DNA from: Homarus americanus
Lineage: Eukaryota > Arthropoda > Malacostraca > Decapoda > Nephropidae
Assembly: GCF_018991925.1 (NCBI RefSeq)
Contig: NW_024725489.1
Location: 5,011,114-5,075,113 of the forward strand
Length of the DNA: 64,000 nucleotides
Reading direction: 5' to 3'
Made by a program: the position numbers and the translations under genes. A model generated the notes under the pieces. It worked only from the letters and a program-made list of their open reading frames with translations, ran no database searches and was not told where the DNA came from. Of this stretch, positions 43,029 through 54,654 are shown one piece after another (the stretch's first letter is position 1; every line of letters starts with the position of its first letter).

Positions 43029-44243
43029 CCAGTGTATAAGATGCACCCCCATTTTACAAGGATATTTTGTGGATTGGTTTTTTTTTTTGGCTCTTTCATC
43101 ACACATTTATTTAAAGTGGTTTTGTGGGGAAAAACATGATTTTGTGCATGTAAATACAATATATACTGGAATCAAGTAGGAAATCATATATAGTAACATT
43201 ATCCTAACCCAACTCTATCAATGATCAGAGCAGCTGTGTGGCTTGTTTATAAGTTGGTCAAGAGAATTACCGACAGGATGTGAAACTTTTATTTTTGGCT
43301 GTGATGTTTTGTGTTGCCACGATCGGCCACCAGGGTGTAGCACCATCGCTATTGTTTTGACTCATTGCAAATGACTGACTAGCGGCTGAACTTTGTTAAC
43401 ATTTCTTTCATCTTTCTAGAGGCATTATTCATTTAGATAATAAACAAATGTTTCTTAAAGGTAACACAGTCATTAGAAACCTTCCATATCAAGATAGGTT
43501 AAAGAAACTAAACTTGCATTCCCTAGAAAGACGAAGAGTGCGGGGAGATATGATAGAAGTATTTAAGTGGGTGAAAGGAATCAATAAAGGGGATATCGAT
43601 AAAGTTCTTATAATATCCGAGCAGGATAGGAGTCGGAGCAACGGATTTAAGTTGGATAAGTTTAGGTTTAGGAGGGAGATAGGAAGGAACTGGTTCACAA
43701 ATAGGGTGGTGGACGAGTGGAACAAGCTTAGCAACTTTGTGGTAAGTGCAGGAATGCTGGAAAGTTTTAAAAGGAGGCTAGATAGATTCATGGATGATAG
43801 AGAGTGGTAGTAACTCTCGACAGGAGCTGCCATGCACAGGCCAATCGGCCTATTGCAGACTCCTTATTTTCTTATGTTCTTATTAAATAATGTAAGACAT
43901 GTATCTGGTGTGGGTTACGTATGCTGGGGAAGGAGGTACAGTGAGATGATGTGAGCTTCCCTCTGCCGTTAGCCAATGTAAGCCATTATTTATGTCTTTG
44001 GCAAATTTGCTGTAAGTTTGTGATAATAGATTGTGATACTTTGGCTTGCTTTTCAGTATTTTATTATTAGTAATATTATTAGTAACAATTTTTGTGCTTA
44101 GTTGGACTACCGCTCGTCCCAGACTCCCTAGCTAGGCACCTCCGCCTGTGGTGCTCGGCCTCCCATCTGTAATACGGGAGCATTAGCCGCAGGGTAATTT
44201 GTGATACATTTTTTTGGGGGGGAAACCTGGTTTTATACACTGG
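43029..44243. mobile_element. TIR DNA element (CCAGTGTATAA ends) inserted in LINE copy A
   Basis: Left CCAGTGTATAAGATGCACCC and right (reversed) CCAGTGTATAAAACCAGG are inverted. The break point is defined by comparison with LINE copy B, where CTACCTGGGTGACTTAATCAG is continuous (49979-49999). Superfamily unknown; the target duplication is unclear (GATT may be shared). It contains a fragment of yet another LINE (43448-43884). Confidence 0.65.
43448..43884 (+). mobile_element. LINE RT C-terminal fragment with 3' UTR and TTCTTATG tail
   Basis: A 120-codon open frame (43448-43810): LPYQDRLKKLNLHSLERRRV then GDMIEVFKWVKGI, FRFRREIGRNWFTNRVVDEW, ESFKRRLDRFMDD. This is the widespread C-terminal segment of CR1/jockey-like reverse transcriptases (YxxRLxxLxLxSLExRRxRGDxIEVFK). 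After the stop comes ACAGGAGCTGCCATGCACAGG and a TTCTTATG-type tail, a typical 3' end. 5'-truncated and nested inside the 43029-44243 element. Confidence 0.88.
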
Positions 44244-44374
44244 CATATGCGGTAATCAGTACTCGAGGTGGTGCTGATGCTAACCCAGCTACAAGATTTA
44301 GAAGGGTCTTGAAGAAGTTTAGGGAGTTGCTGCCCTTATGACAAGAGGATTATTTGTTTGAAAGGAAAGATGTA

Positions 44375-44487
44375 CAGTGGGGTATGCTATAACGAACGGA
44401 TCCTACTACGAATATTCCTATAACGAACGAATGCTATAACGAACAAGGTTCTAGAACCAATTAGATTCGTTATAGCATACCCCACTG
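44375..44487. mobile_element. 113-bp MITE with 22-bp perfect TIRs
   Basis: Ends CAGTGGGGTATGCTATAACG at both sides (inverted, perfect over 22 bp), flanked by TA (44373-44374, 44488-44489). AACGAA words repeat inside. Inserted in LINE copy A; removing it restores the continuity of the LINE sequence. Confidence 0.92.
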
Positions 44488-45664
44488 TATGTAGTTGGCT
44501 TGAGAAGTGTGTTGTATAGCAGTGAAACATGGGCAGTTAGAGAGGATAACATAAGTTGGCATGAGTGAGCTGAAATGAGAATGGTTTTGTGTAGAGGCAG
44601 ACTGGGAGGGCTCATGTACACGGGAATGGAAGAGACCAATTGAGTCAGGTGGTGTAGGAGTTAGAGTCTTGAGTGTGGAGAGGAGGAGAGTCAGGGGTAG
44701 GCAAGAATGATGTGGGGAGAGAGTGTAAGGAATTCCCTGACATGAGATTGCAAAAGACTGTGCAGTATGGAGAGCTACTATCAGGTGACAACTGCTAACC
44801 CTCGCAAGTGTTGAAAATGACCATTACATAATGATGATGAAGCTTGAGAATAACTGTACTGTTGAGTGATTACCATAGTTCATGTTCATTCATTTGGCCA
44901 AAGATCAAGGTGATTTATTGTGGTGATCTTCTCTTGTGTTTGTTATTTAATGTGTCAGCACTGGTAGGTTTTGTAATCTTAGGACTAATTTCAATCAACC
45001 TGATATTGATTAAGTGATCCATAAACCTTAAGAATTGAGGAAGATGAAAGGAAAGATGAATGTGTCTGAGGTGTAAACAGTGACTGGTGAGATCGTGTCA
45101 AGAAATTGTTAGCAGGTTTAAATTGCTGTTGCCAATTTCTGTCTGACCCTGTAAAATGTCTTATATCATTCACTGTGTCTGTTCTTGGTCAGTGTCTAGC
45201 TCACTGACCTGCTGGACCAGTGTGTCAGAGAGAAGGAAGTACAGTTATCCAGGTTACAAGCTGCATCGACATGCCTTTTTAAATTACTATGACTAGCTTT
45301 CCTTTCTATGTAGTTGTGAAAACCTAATTTCACTGATCTGTGTTGGGGAGGAGAGATTTGAGAGAGAGAGAGATAGAGGCCAAGTGTTCATAATTGTAAG
45401 ATATTGTTAGAGTAATTATGTAGATAGAGCTTTTGAGGATTTCTAGAATTATTGACATTAATGACTGTATCACTGGGCTCCTGCTGCTCTTGTTTCCACT
45501 TCCTTTCATTTATCACATCCACACATATAATACTTTAAATAGGGTCATAAACCAAGAGATGCAGTGTTGTAATGAATCCCTCTTACTCCCACACTCATAT
45601 TGAAAGATAAATCGTGCTTGGTCTTCTTATTCAATTGTTTTAATATTTTGTTCTCGTTTTCCAG

Positions 45665-45739
45665 CATAATCGGGTTCCAAGCAGTCGAGCCTCGGTGACC
45701 GGCAGTGACACGGGTGAAGTGAAGACGCCACAGATTCTT
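45665..45739 (+). CDS. Kdm2: KDM2 exon M: linker
   Basis: Residues 628-652 (HNRVPSSRASVTGSDTG and so on), Ser/Thr-rich and poorly conserved linker after the PHD. Supported by CCAG acceptor, GTAAGT donor, exact 75-nt phase-0 length and in-frame continuation, not by family conservation. It lies between two related LINE copies (42400-44840 and 48880-50480). Confidence 0.8.
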
Positions 45740-46020
45740 GTAAGTATTGCATACCTCATCTTTTTATCTGTGATGCCTGGCTACCCAGCTGGTGGACTCC
45801 CTTCTTGAGGTAGTGGCCATAACAGAATCCCCTTCCCCCCCCCCTGCCGTGTCACACTGTCACTGTAGATTTTTTTACTTGCTCTCTCTAATTCTATACT
45901 TTCTCTTTAATGTATTACTCCACTTCTTCCTGTGATGTAGTTTTTACCCACTACTCATCACCTCCCTTACATAACTTCCCTCTACCAGCTTTGCAATCCT
46001 ATCCTCTGGAACTCTTAATA

Positions 46021-46509
46021 CAGTAATCCTGTGTTTTTCGCTGGAATTACGTTCCTGAAACCCCCGCGAAAAGTCAAAACCGCAAATTCTCTTTTAGGAA
46101 TCACTGTACCTGTGGCCACCAAACAGCTCAGGTAAGTCATGCACTTAACCACGCCATGCTCTCCACTCACGGCCCAGTGGTCACACTGATCACTGATGCA
46201 CTGAACCGGCATTTACTAACATCATTATTTTAAACTAATCATATTGTAGTATAATAATAGAAAAACATAAACACGGTTATATACAAAAAAAATTATTTAC
46301 AAGTAAATTAAAAATTTTATATTTTGCTGAGGTCGGCAACACCTGCATTGCCAGCCTCTCCCTGCTGTCCTGGTATCTGCCTGCCCTCACAGTCACAGTA
46401 GCATTCACAGTATGGTAGGCACTTGTGGACTGAGGCTTCTCGGAGCAGCGGGTGCCGCACCACACGGGAATATAAAAAATGGCGCAAAACTTAAATTTTT
46501 GTTTGTAAA

Positions 46510-46581
<72 letters not shown>

Positions 46582-46641
46582 TTTTTAACCTCAAATGGTC
46601 AAAAATGCGATAAAAAAAACTTGAAAAGCATGGGATTACTG
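46021..46641. mobile_element. Tigger-like MITE, CAGTAATCC ends, with AT microsatellite
   Basis: Left CAGTAATCCTGTGTTTTTCG, right (reversed) CAGTAATCCCATGCTTTTCA, TA flanks (46019-46020, 46642-46643). Contains a ~65-bp TA run (46512-46576). No transposase. KDM2 M-N intron. Confidence 0.85.
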
Positions 46642-46642
46642 T

Positions 46643-48338
46643 ACCTACTGCACCATAAGCCTTCGATAATGAACAACCTTGTGGACACCATTCTGAAGGA
46701 TATACCCTGTATGTCCACTAATTAGACAAAGAACGTTTGTTAAAAAGTGGGAGGATCTGATTGCCTGGAAATTGTGATGGAGAACGTGGGAACCAGCAGA
46801 GGGTTGCCATTTTAGAACATGATCTTGATAGAGGATGAAGGGTGCCAGTAGGTTGAGCTGGTCACAGAAAAATGGGCCAGAAGAAACATGACACAAGTAA
46901 CATAAAGATAGTTAATGGGGGGGGGGGGCATAAACTGTGCATATCAGTGGTAAAAGTGTAGGGTAGTTAGTAACAAACTTTAAAGGCCTTTATTTCTTTA
47001 TAAAGAACAATTGGGAGATATATAAAAGACTTATTGAGGTCCAGGAACACATCTCTGTTTTCTCACAAGAATTTACCATCAATAGAGACCAATTTACTCA
47101 AGAGTTTCTGCCGTTCATTATGGAACGGTGAGCCATGCTTGAAAATGGTTAATCTACACTTCCACAACTCATAGCAGAAGACATCTTGTTGTATGATGCA
47201 TGAAAAATAAACCTCAACACAGAAGTAGCAAGGTTTGAGAGGCACAGTGGCTGTCTATTGCATTCACCATTTACACTGTTGTAGTTTGTGGGTTACACTA
47301 TGGCGTCCGGTGATTGTGGGTTGAGGATACATTGTTTTACGGTACTTTATATTTAGTCATGTAGTAGAACCTCTCAGTGTACTCATACCCTCGGGACCAT
47401 CAGTTTATGAGCTAACGTGTGACTTACAACAGGGTTTGATGGGGGGGGGATCTTGGCACCCTGAACTCGTATCAAGTGTGTGTTAACATAATTATTGTGC
47501 AGAAGAATCTATGAACCCAAGTTATCACACCTACATGAAACACTGAATGATACAAATATGGTGCCCATGCAAGTATTCAAAGGTTGGGGTGGACTCTAAA
47601 AGATAGCATAGTTGTATAATCTTTACTCATCATCCAAAGAGCTGAAATATTTTTAAAAATTAAATAAAGACTGAGATTTACAGGTATAGAATCCTTCACC
47701 CAGCATATACCAAATTAAAAAAATAATAATACAGTAGGGTTGCAGAGTACTGTACATGACCCTGCTTATATGTGTGTGACCTGTCCTTAAGTTTGGGTCT
47801 CGCTCTCGTGTGAGCCAACCCACCCAGCATTTCTTGCTGATCAGCGTGTTTATTACTTGTCCGTACTCGTTTTGGAGAAAAGGGGAAGAAAATCTTTACA
47901 ATAATGTGGAATAGAAATAAAGAAAATGTAATAGAAAACTGTAAAATAAGACAAATGAAAAGCATGGATGTGTATGTGTGAGGAGTGAACATAGGTGTGG
48001 AGGCAGTGGGCTGTAACTGTGTTGCCGACTCACCACCAAGCTGCGCTCCCCCTCGATGTGACGCCACGACATACGCACACACATCTCGGAGTCGGTCAAG
48101 TGACTGCTCGGCTGAAATGGATCATGTCGCCCATAGGATGGTTTGAGTGTTTGTTTGCACATTTAAAGTGTTCATATGGTTTAATATTTGTGTTCGCTTG
48201 TACACTTGGGGTGTTTGTATGGTACTGTAAGTAAAATTATTACAAAGGCGTCCTTTTCTCGCGCATTGGTTCCATAAACATCTCCCAGGTGTATGTGCGC
48301 ACAAAGTTTTTTCTTTACTGGTGAATTTTATCACAATC
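46643..48338. other. intron M-N, unassigned
   Basis: No host exon or clear element recognised. A few TACAGTA words and G runs (46917-46929, 47432-47450) are present. Confidence 0.45.
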
Positions 48339-48488
48339 ATGGCCCATAAGAGGAAAAATAATGGCAGTGTTCATAGTGGTGAGAGTGAGATAAAGAAAAA
48401 AGCTCATACTGTGAGAACTTTTGAAGAACAAGTAAAGATATTGGACTTACTAAGGAGTGGTGAATTGAACTGTGAAGTTGCAAATTGA
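48339..48488 (+). pseudogene. Tigger-like transposase N-terminal remnant
   Basis: A 49-codon frame starting MAHKRKNNGSVHSG and containing KKAHTVRTFEEQVKILDLLR, then a stop. The start and the VxTFEEKxxILDxL-like helix fit the N-terminal CENP-B-type DNA-binding domain of Tigger transposases. Nothing else of the gene follows. A likely element end, CAGGGGGACATGAACATACG, begins at 48536; the paired end was not resolved. Confidence 0.6.
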
Positions 48489-48879
48489 TTCCCTAATTAT
48501 AAAGGAGTTATACATATGTATACTGTATAGTGTACAGGGGGACATGAACATACGTGAATTCGCACTTACACGGAGATCCCAGGTATGTAACCCTTGTGTA
48601 CTTTGAGACCCTACTGGAAGGAGTAATTTTTTAGGATTTATTTATTCTGGTATATTTAATTAGTTTGTTGGGAAGGTGGCAGCCATATATTTATGCCAAC
48701 AAAGATGTGAAGATTTCCATAAATTATTTTTTTTAAATCTGCCTTGAATGTTAATTCTTTGATGTGTGGTGAAGCAGACTAAATGATAAAGAAGAAAAGA
48801 AGATTTGATTAGGCCTGGAAGATGGGTAGTGATGAGGAGGAGTGCCTGGAGACCATATAGAGGCTCAGAAGAAATTTAA

Positions 48880-50480
48880 AAGGTTAAGAAGTGTGGAAAG
48901 GATGCATATGCTGGTACTGCTGTGGTATGCTAGAGGTGAGGTCTACAGAAGAGCAGTCAAGTAGTGGGTTAAAATGTGAGAAGTGACTGGAAATGTGGCT
49001 GTTGATAATAAGAAAATAAGGATTCTTGGTGAAAATTCTACTACAGTATTGTCTGTTGAATAGAGAGTTTGAGTGGGAAAGTCGGTGGGGAGCTAGAAGC
49101 AGCGGAACCAGTACAGGGACCATGCCCAAGGATTAAAAGAAAATGGATGAGGTTTGTGGTTGATAGAATGACAATGTTGGTGTGATTAATGCTGGACAGT
49201 ACAAATATAATGAAATGTATTGTTCCAACTGACCGTCTGAGAAGCATGACTGTTAATACTTACAGCAGAAACGGTAATGAACTTGGATGCTGATGATCAA
49301 GTTAGAGTGAGTGAGAAATTAATAAGGGAAGGAGTTGACATTATTGACATGCGGCTTGGCTTCATGCCAGGTTGAGGGATTATAGAGACAATATTTATGG
49401 CCAGAGAAATACTTATAGAAAGTATTTGATACTTATAGAAAGATGGTACAGTGCCAAATTAATTAGTGTGGTGAGTTATAATAAGTAAGGGTTGGGTGTC
49501 TGGTACAAGTGGTTATGACATTGAGGGCTTGAGAACCTCAGTGATGGGTGTCTTAAACTCTTCTGGTTATCAATGGTTCTGGAGGCATTTGATCAGGTTT
49601 TTAGGACTGACTTGCCCTGGAGTTGTTGTATGCTGACAACTTAGTGCTGGTAACAGCATTGAAGAGGTAGTAGAGAAGTTTTAGAACTGGAAGAATGAAG
49701 TGGAGTTAAAGGATACGAGAGTGACTGGTGCAGTAACAAAAGTAATAATTAGTGGTGTGGGTGAGGGACCTGTGGTGGGAAGTGGCCATGTGCTGTCTGT
49801 AAGAAAGGCATTGACAGTAAGTCTGTAATGTACAATACAGTGGTGTAAAGGGCAGACTGCAGGATGTTGTTGACTGTAAGTGTGCTGTATGTAGCTATAG
49901 GTAAACATGTGGTCTCAGCAAGGCTGGAAAAGTATGGCATTAGGGATATATCCCTGGACTGTGTTGATGAGTTCTGCTACCTGGGTGACTTAATCAGTAC
50001 TGAAGCTAGCTTAGGCAAGAGTCAAAAGTGGCTAGAAGAAGATTAGCGAGCTATAACTTCATTTTTGGCAAGAGAACTTTCTCTGTGTGTGAAAAGAAAG
50101 TTGTATTTAGCCGTCATGAAAATTGTGATGTGTCTTATGGCAATTAAAAATGAACAGTTAAAGAGGATGTTATACATAGACTTAAGGTAGCTGATATGAT
50201 AGTGGGTAGATGTACAGTATGTATAATGTGATTATTTAGAGATGGGAAACTCTTGAGAACTAAGAGGGTGGCTGGGTGATGAGAGTATTAGTGAGGTTTG
50301 GTGTAGAAGTTGGCCGAGATGGTTGGTTTGTATGTGGAAGAAGTGGAGGAGACCAATTGGGTCAAGAGATGACTGAGTTTGGATGTGGAGGGGAAGAGAG
50401 TTAGGGCTAGGCCATGAATGACATGGTGAGAGGATGTGAGAAATGACCTCAGAGATAAGAACCTAATGAGAGAGGCTACA
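48880..50480 (+). mobile_element. non-LTR retrotransposon (LINE) copy B, degenerate RT
   Basis: Plus-strand remnants of RT: LIREGVDIIDMRLGFMPG (49310-49372), matching the FGFMPGRGT finger motif; TATGCTGACAAC (49629-49640), a YADN version of the YADD active-site box; then WPCAVCKKG (49783 on) and DEFCYLGDLIST (near 49970-50000). Many stops and indels. Same family as copy A at 42400-44840, in the same orientation, with exon M between them. The left boundary is approximate. Confidence 0.8.
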
Positions 50481-53177
50481 TGTAAGTCCTTGGTGGTGAT
50501 GTGTCAGTGACTGAATCCTGTGTCTCACTAGTTTGTTGCTACAATTTTTTATTTTTTGTTGGAAATGACAAACTACACTAGTGTTTTGGGGGGCAAACAT
50601 AACACAGGTTGTTTCATAAATTAAGTTGAGGGAGTTTAGTGAAAATTATTATGTAAATTATAGCTTCTAGTGTCAGCTCCTGGTCCAGTGACTTAAGTCT
50701 CCCATTATTATACTGCACAAATGTGGTCTTAGTGTGTCATGGAAGGTCTCTGGTGTGTCGGGCAACTGTGCTGTGCTGTGCTGTAAACCCTGCACAAATC
50801 ATTGGTACAGCACATGATCCTACAAATTGCAACTACACTTGTGGATTGTAAATCAGTTGGGCTCATGGTGGATATGGTGGTGGGGCCCTCAGTTCAGACA
50901 AGTTACCTGGAGATCCACTTAAACCCCCTCACATAATTGTTATTTTCGGTGGATATGTTAGGTAGATCCTGAAAGCAAAATTGATGATTACGGTAATAAC
51001 TTAAAAATGTGATTTAATGATGATGATGATGATGATGTTGGTTGTGGTGATGATAATGATGGTGGTGACAGCAGCACCACCAATCATCATCAACTACAGT
51101 TGGGAATAAATTTCACTTGAGACAGAAACATTAATTTCTTAGATTTCCATAATTTTATTTTTATGTATTTTTTCATCTCATCTTCCAGAACATTAATAAG
51201 AGCTTGCATACTGTATAAGGTTTACAAGCAACACCCCATGACTGTCTTCATTTTCCTGGAGAAGTATTTTAGGAGTCTTTGTTATGGCTTCAGGGTAGAG
51301 GTTGTTAAAAAATTACACACACACACACACCCATAGGTACTCTTAACTAGAGAAGAGTATCATTCTTAAAGAGATGTTAGCTACAACGGTGAGTCTTAAC
51401 CACGGTAAGTGTTAGTTTTGGTGGTGGTAAACAATGCTTTTATCTGTCCAGCTTATGTTTGTTTCTTCACTGCCTAGTCACATGGTGTGGTGTGTTTATG
51501 CAGTGTACTGTGGATGACCTATTTTTGTATTGATCCTGTTCACATCTCTGGATTTTCATGGGAGATAAAAATTTTCATCGTGGGTAAAGGTGAGAGTGGA
51601 GTTTCCAGAGAGAACTAGAACACCAATCAACTTTCAGTACAGCCAAGAGTGGGAGCACGAATGAGCTACTGTACTTTTGTCACATCTCGGGGCAATAGCA
51701 ACAATCATTGCCCACTTGTTTGGTGATGAGGAGCCAGTTAGTTGCTAAGTAGAGCTTGTCTAGAGTTGGCAGACTGTTCACACTCCTCACTTGACCTCTT
51801 TGTTTGTGTTCCTCTAGTTGGTTGTGCAGTATATTAGGCTACGATATGAGTAAAAAAATAAATAAAAAGTTATTAAAAGGACATTTTAATCCATTCAGTA
51901 TGGACATTTCACTCGTGAAACCGTTCTGCCTTTTGCTAGTTTTGGGAAGATCTTCTTTTAGAATGTCACTGGTTGGTAGGTCGATGGGAATGGTGGAACT
52001 GTGAACCCTGAAACTGGCGACTCCTGATTTCTGCTACTTATCATTGGATTATGGATCTGAGAGGTAAACTGGAAGACAGGCTGTGTCAAGGTGGGGGAGC
52101 ATCTGGGTTTTATTTTCAAAATGCTTATTGGTTTGTTGAGCAGGTGGCATCATTGGTGAAATGACTGAAGAAGGGAAGGAGTGCTTCATTGTGGTCAAAC
52201 TACTACTTTACTTAATTCCTTGTGTTTCCATACCATTGACTGATGTAGGTCTACTTCAGATGTTTTATATTGGCAGGCTAATCAAGACTTTTGTGCTGCA
52301 TCTATTATACAAATGACTTGGGCACTGACAACCTTACACAGATTAATTTTAAGGAAGAAAGCTGTGCGCAAGTTTCTTTAGTACAGGGTGTAATCCAAGG
52401 CAAGTCAACTAAGTGTAGCCTGTAACACTCTTTGGGAGAGAAGTGGTGGTGGTGAGCTTGTTTGTTGGTGTTATCCTCACTTGCTATGTCAGTCCAGGGA
52501 TACCAAATAAACCACTGTCCAAGGTCAGTGGGTAACTGGCCTTCAACTCCTGGTGTAGGGTCTCTGGTTGTGGGTAGCCTTGAGTGCTGTAACAATGTGT
52601 TCCAAGTGTATGTGGGAAAGACTTCAGCTTGTGAGATCTGTGGTGAGTCACCGTGTGATTGCCTGATGGGGGTAGAACAAATGATGTACCAGACAGTAGG
52701 TAATGGAGGTAGTTTAGTGTAGTGTGGTGAGTGTGTAACTTCATACTATAAATGTCTTCTTTTACACACACACATATATACACACACACACACACACAAG
52801 ACTTAGGTTAATGTACAAGAAGGCAAGAAGCTACTAATGCTTTAAGCCAACCAGCTACATGCATGTATGTCAGGCGACTATTTTGATAACTTGGAAAAGG
52901 AGATGAATTAGCCTAAGTTGATGAAGCCACAGCTGCCATAATTCACTATCAAGAGTAAGTGTGAGTAAATGAAAGACTGGAAGAGTGTTGTATGGTGATG
53001 ACAAGTGTGGTAGGTGGCAGAAGGAGTCGTAGAAACACTGTCTTTGCTTTTTAATCAGTCGTGATGAATGCTGGGCAAGCACTTGGCAGATCGTTATGTC
53101 ATGTGCACTTTCAGGGCTGTGTACTGTATGTATGTATGTGTGTATGTTGTAAAATTACTGGCAGGCTTATTGATGTA
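50481..53177. other. intron M-N, unassigned stretch with microsatellites
   Basis: Contains a GAT trinucleotide run (about 51016-51062), CA repeats (51314-51333, 52765-52798) and no recognisable exon or element. Confidence 0.5.
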
Positions 53178-53339
53178 CAGTCACCCAAAAAAGTCCTGTC
53201 GCGAACCATGAACCCCGAGATTCAGACTCGTGAACCCGAAGCAGTAGACACTGACACATTATTCTGTCCATAAATGCTTCGGATTCAAGGGTCTGAATCT
53301 CGGGATTCATGGTTCGTGACAGGACTTTTTGGGTGATTG
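53178..53339. mobile_element. 162-bp foldback MITE (about 65-bp arms)
   Basis: Left arm 53178-53243 and right arm 53275-53339 are reverse complements at roughly 90% over 65 bp, starting CAGTCACCCAAAAAAGTCC / (reversed) CAATCACCCAAAAAGTCC, with a ~31-bp loop. Left flank TA; right flank TG. A transcript would fold into one long hairpin. Confidence 0.9.
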
Positions 53340-54654
53340 TGCTTATGACTGCTGTGTAGTTGAAGGTTTGGAGCTAAAGGAACAAAGTCTTCAGTCGGAC
53401 TTAACCTAAATAGAAAGTAAAAACATAGGCAAAAATTGTATGCTGTTTATTATAAGGGGAATTAGATTAGCCCAGGGTACTGTATTAACATAACTGGTGG
53501 GCAGGTCATGCCACCACACACCCGAGCTGAATAACATCTCACCATCCTTGTGTCTTGAGATTCATACAGAAGATTAAGAGTTTGAGAAAGACTGTCTTAT
53601 AGTGATGAAGTGTGTGTGGACTTTTGTGCTTGTTGTTTTGACCTTATCTTGCATCACTCTGCCCTGCTTGGTGGATCACTCTGTCCTTTTATTCCTCACT
53701 GTACTCTATTGCTGATAATATACAGTGGAGTAGAAAACACAAAAGGTTTACAGTTTGGGACAATTTTGAGAAGAGACATGTGTTAACCATCACCAGACAC
53801 AGACTGTACTGTACTTGTATGTGCACTGGTGGGAGTGGGGTGACCCACGTAGAACACCAAGAAAGGGATTCAATTCAGAATTTTAAAAGATAATAATAGA
53901 TTACTTTTTAAACACTAATGACCAAAGATTTTTTTTATTTACGTATATAATTTTTAAATACCCCCAACCAAAAAGAATGGGAGACATAGAAGTGAAGTTG
54001 TCCGTCAACCTGTGGGTGGAAAGTTTGGTATGTATACTGTACATGTGATCACCTTCTGTTGTGTAATTGGAGTGGTTTCAGTTTTGTTGTGGAAGTGAAG
54101 TACTGTAGACTGGTGGTTGCCCTAGGTTGTTGGGCACACCACTGGCTTAGGTGTGGTCTGTGACTTAAGTAAATTTAAGTACGTCTCGACAAACACAGGT
54201 TCTTCTGTAAGGTGGAGCTGTCCACGGACTATAAATTCATAAAAATTTTAATGTAAATATTAGTTGACAGGTATATTGGTTGTAATTGGTAAGCTGACCA
54301 TGACTTGAAAAATTTAGATAAAAAAAAAAAGGCTTGATATTTTTGTAGACACAGATGAATGAATGCATTGTCCCCAAGCAGAAGTCTTGTGGGGTTCAGA
54401 ACTTCATCACTCTTTCCAACTCTGACTATTGTGACTCCAGCATTACAACTTTCCTTAGACACAGTGACTTGATTTAAGTTCTTGTGTGAATGTGAAGACA
54501 GGTTCTCTTGGGAGCTAGAGTACAGTATTTTATTTTTATTTTATTTTTTATAGAATTTTGGCTTCACTTTTACTTTTTTCTTTTCTTTTTTCTCCACAAT
54601 ATTAAACTAGTGATGCCTTCCTTAGAGTCTTGTTAATTTTATCTTTGTTTACAG
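53340..54654. other. intron M-N, right part
   Basis: Around 53466-53570 there is a dispersed repeat resembling 26440-26520 (shared words GAGCTGAATAAC and CTCACCATCC). Nothing else assigned. Confidence 0.45.

Larger units (their letters stand above)
42400..44840 (+). mobile_element. non-LTR retrotransposon (LINE) copy A, interrupted twice
   Basis: Degenerate RT-type ORF in + orientation: FVDVETVYDI at about 42440, then a Cys/His segment WPCAVCKKGVDSKSVM...CRRWVHRR (about 42790-42870), and DEYCYLGD at 43002-43025. The frame is cut at 43029 by a TIR element and resumes at 44251 as LISTRGGADANPATRFRRVL, then SETWAVRED-like sequence near 44520. A 113-bp MITE (44375-44487) is a second insertion. 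Several stops and frameshifts. Copy B is at 48880-50480; 130 or more bp between them are essentially identical. Confidence 0.8.

Noticed and set aside
47340..47470. Possible start of another Tigger-like element (GTAGAACCTCTCAGTGTAC)
   Set aside because: No inverted partner or TA pair could be matched within a reasonable distance.
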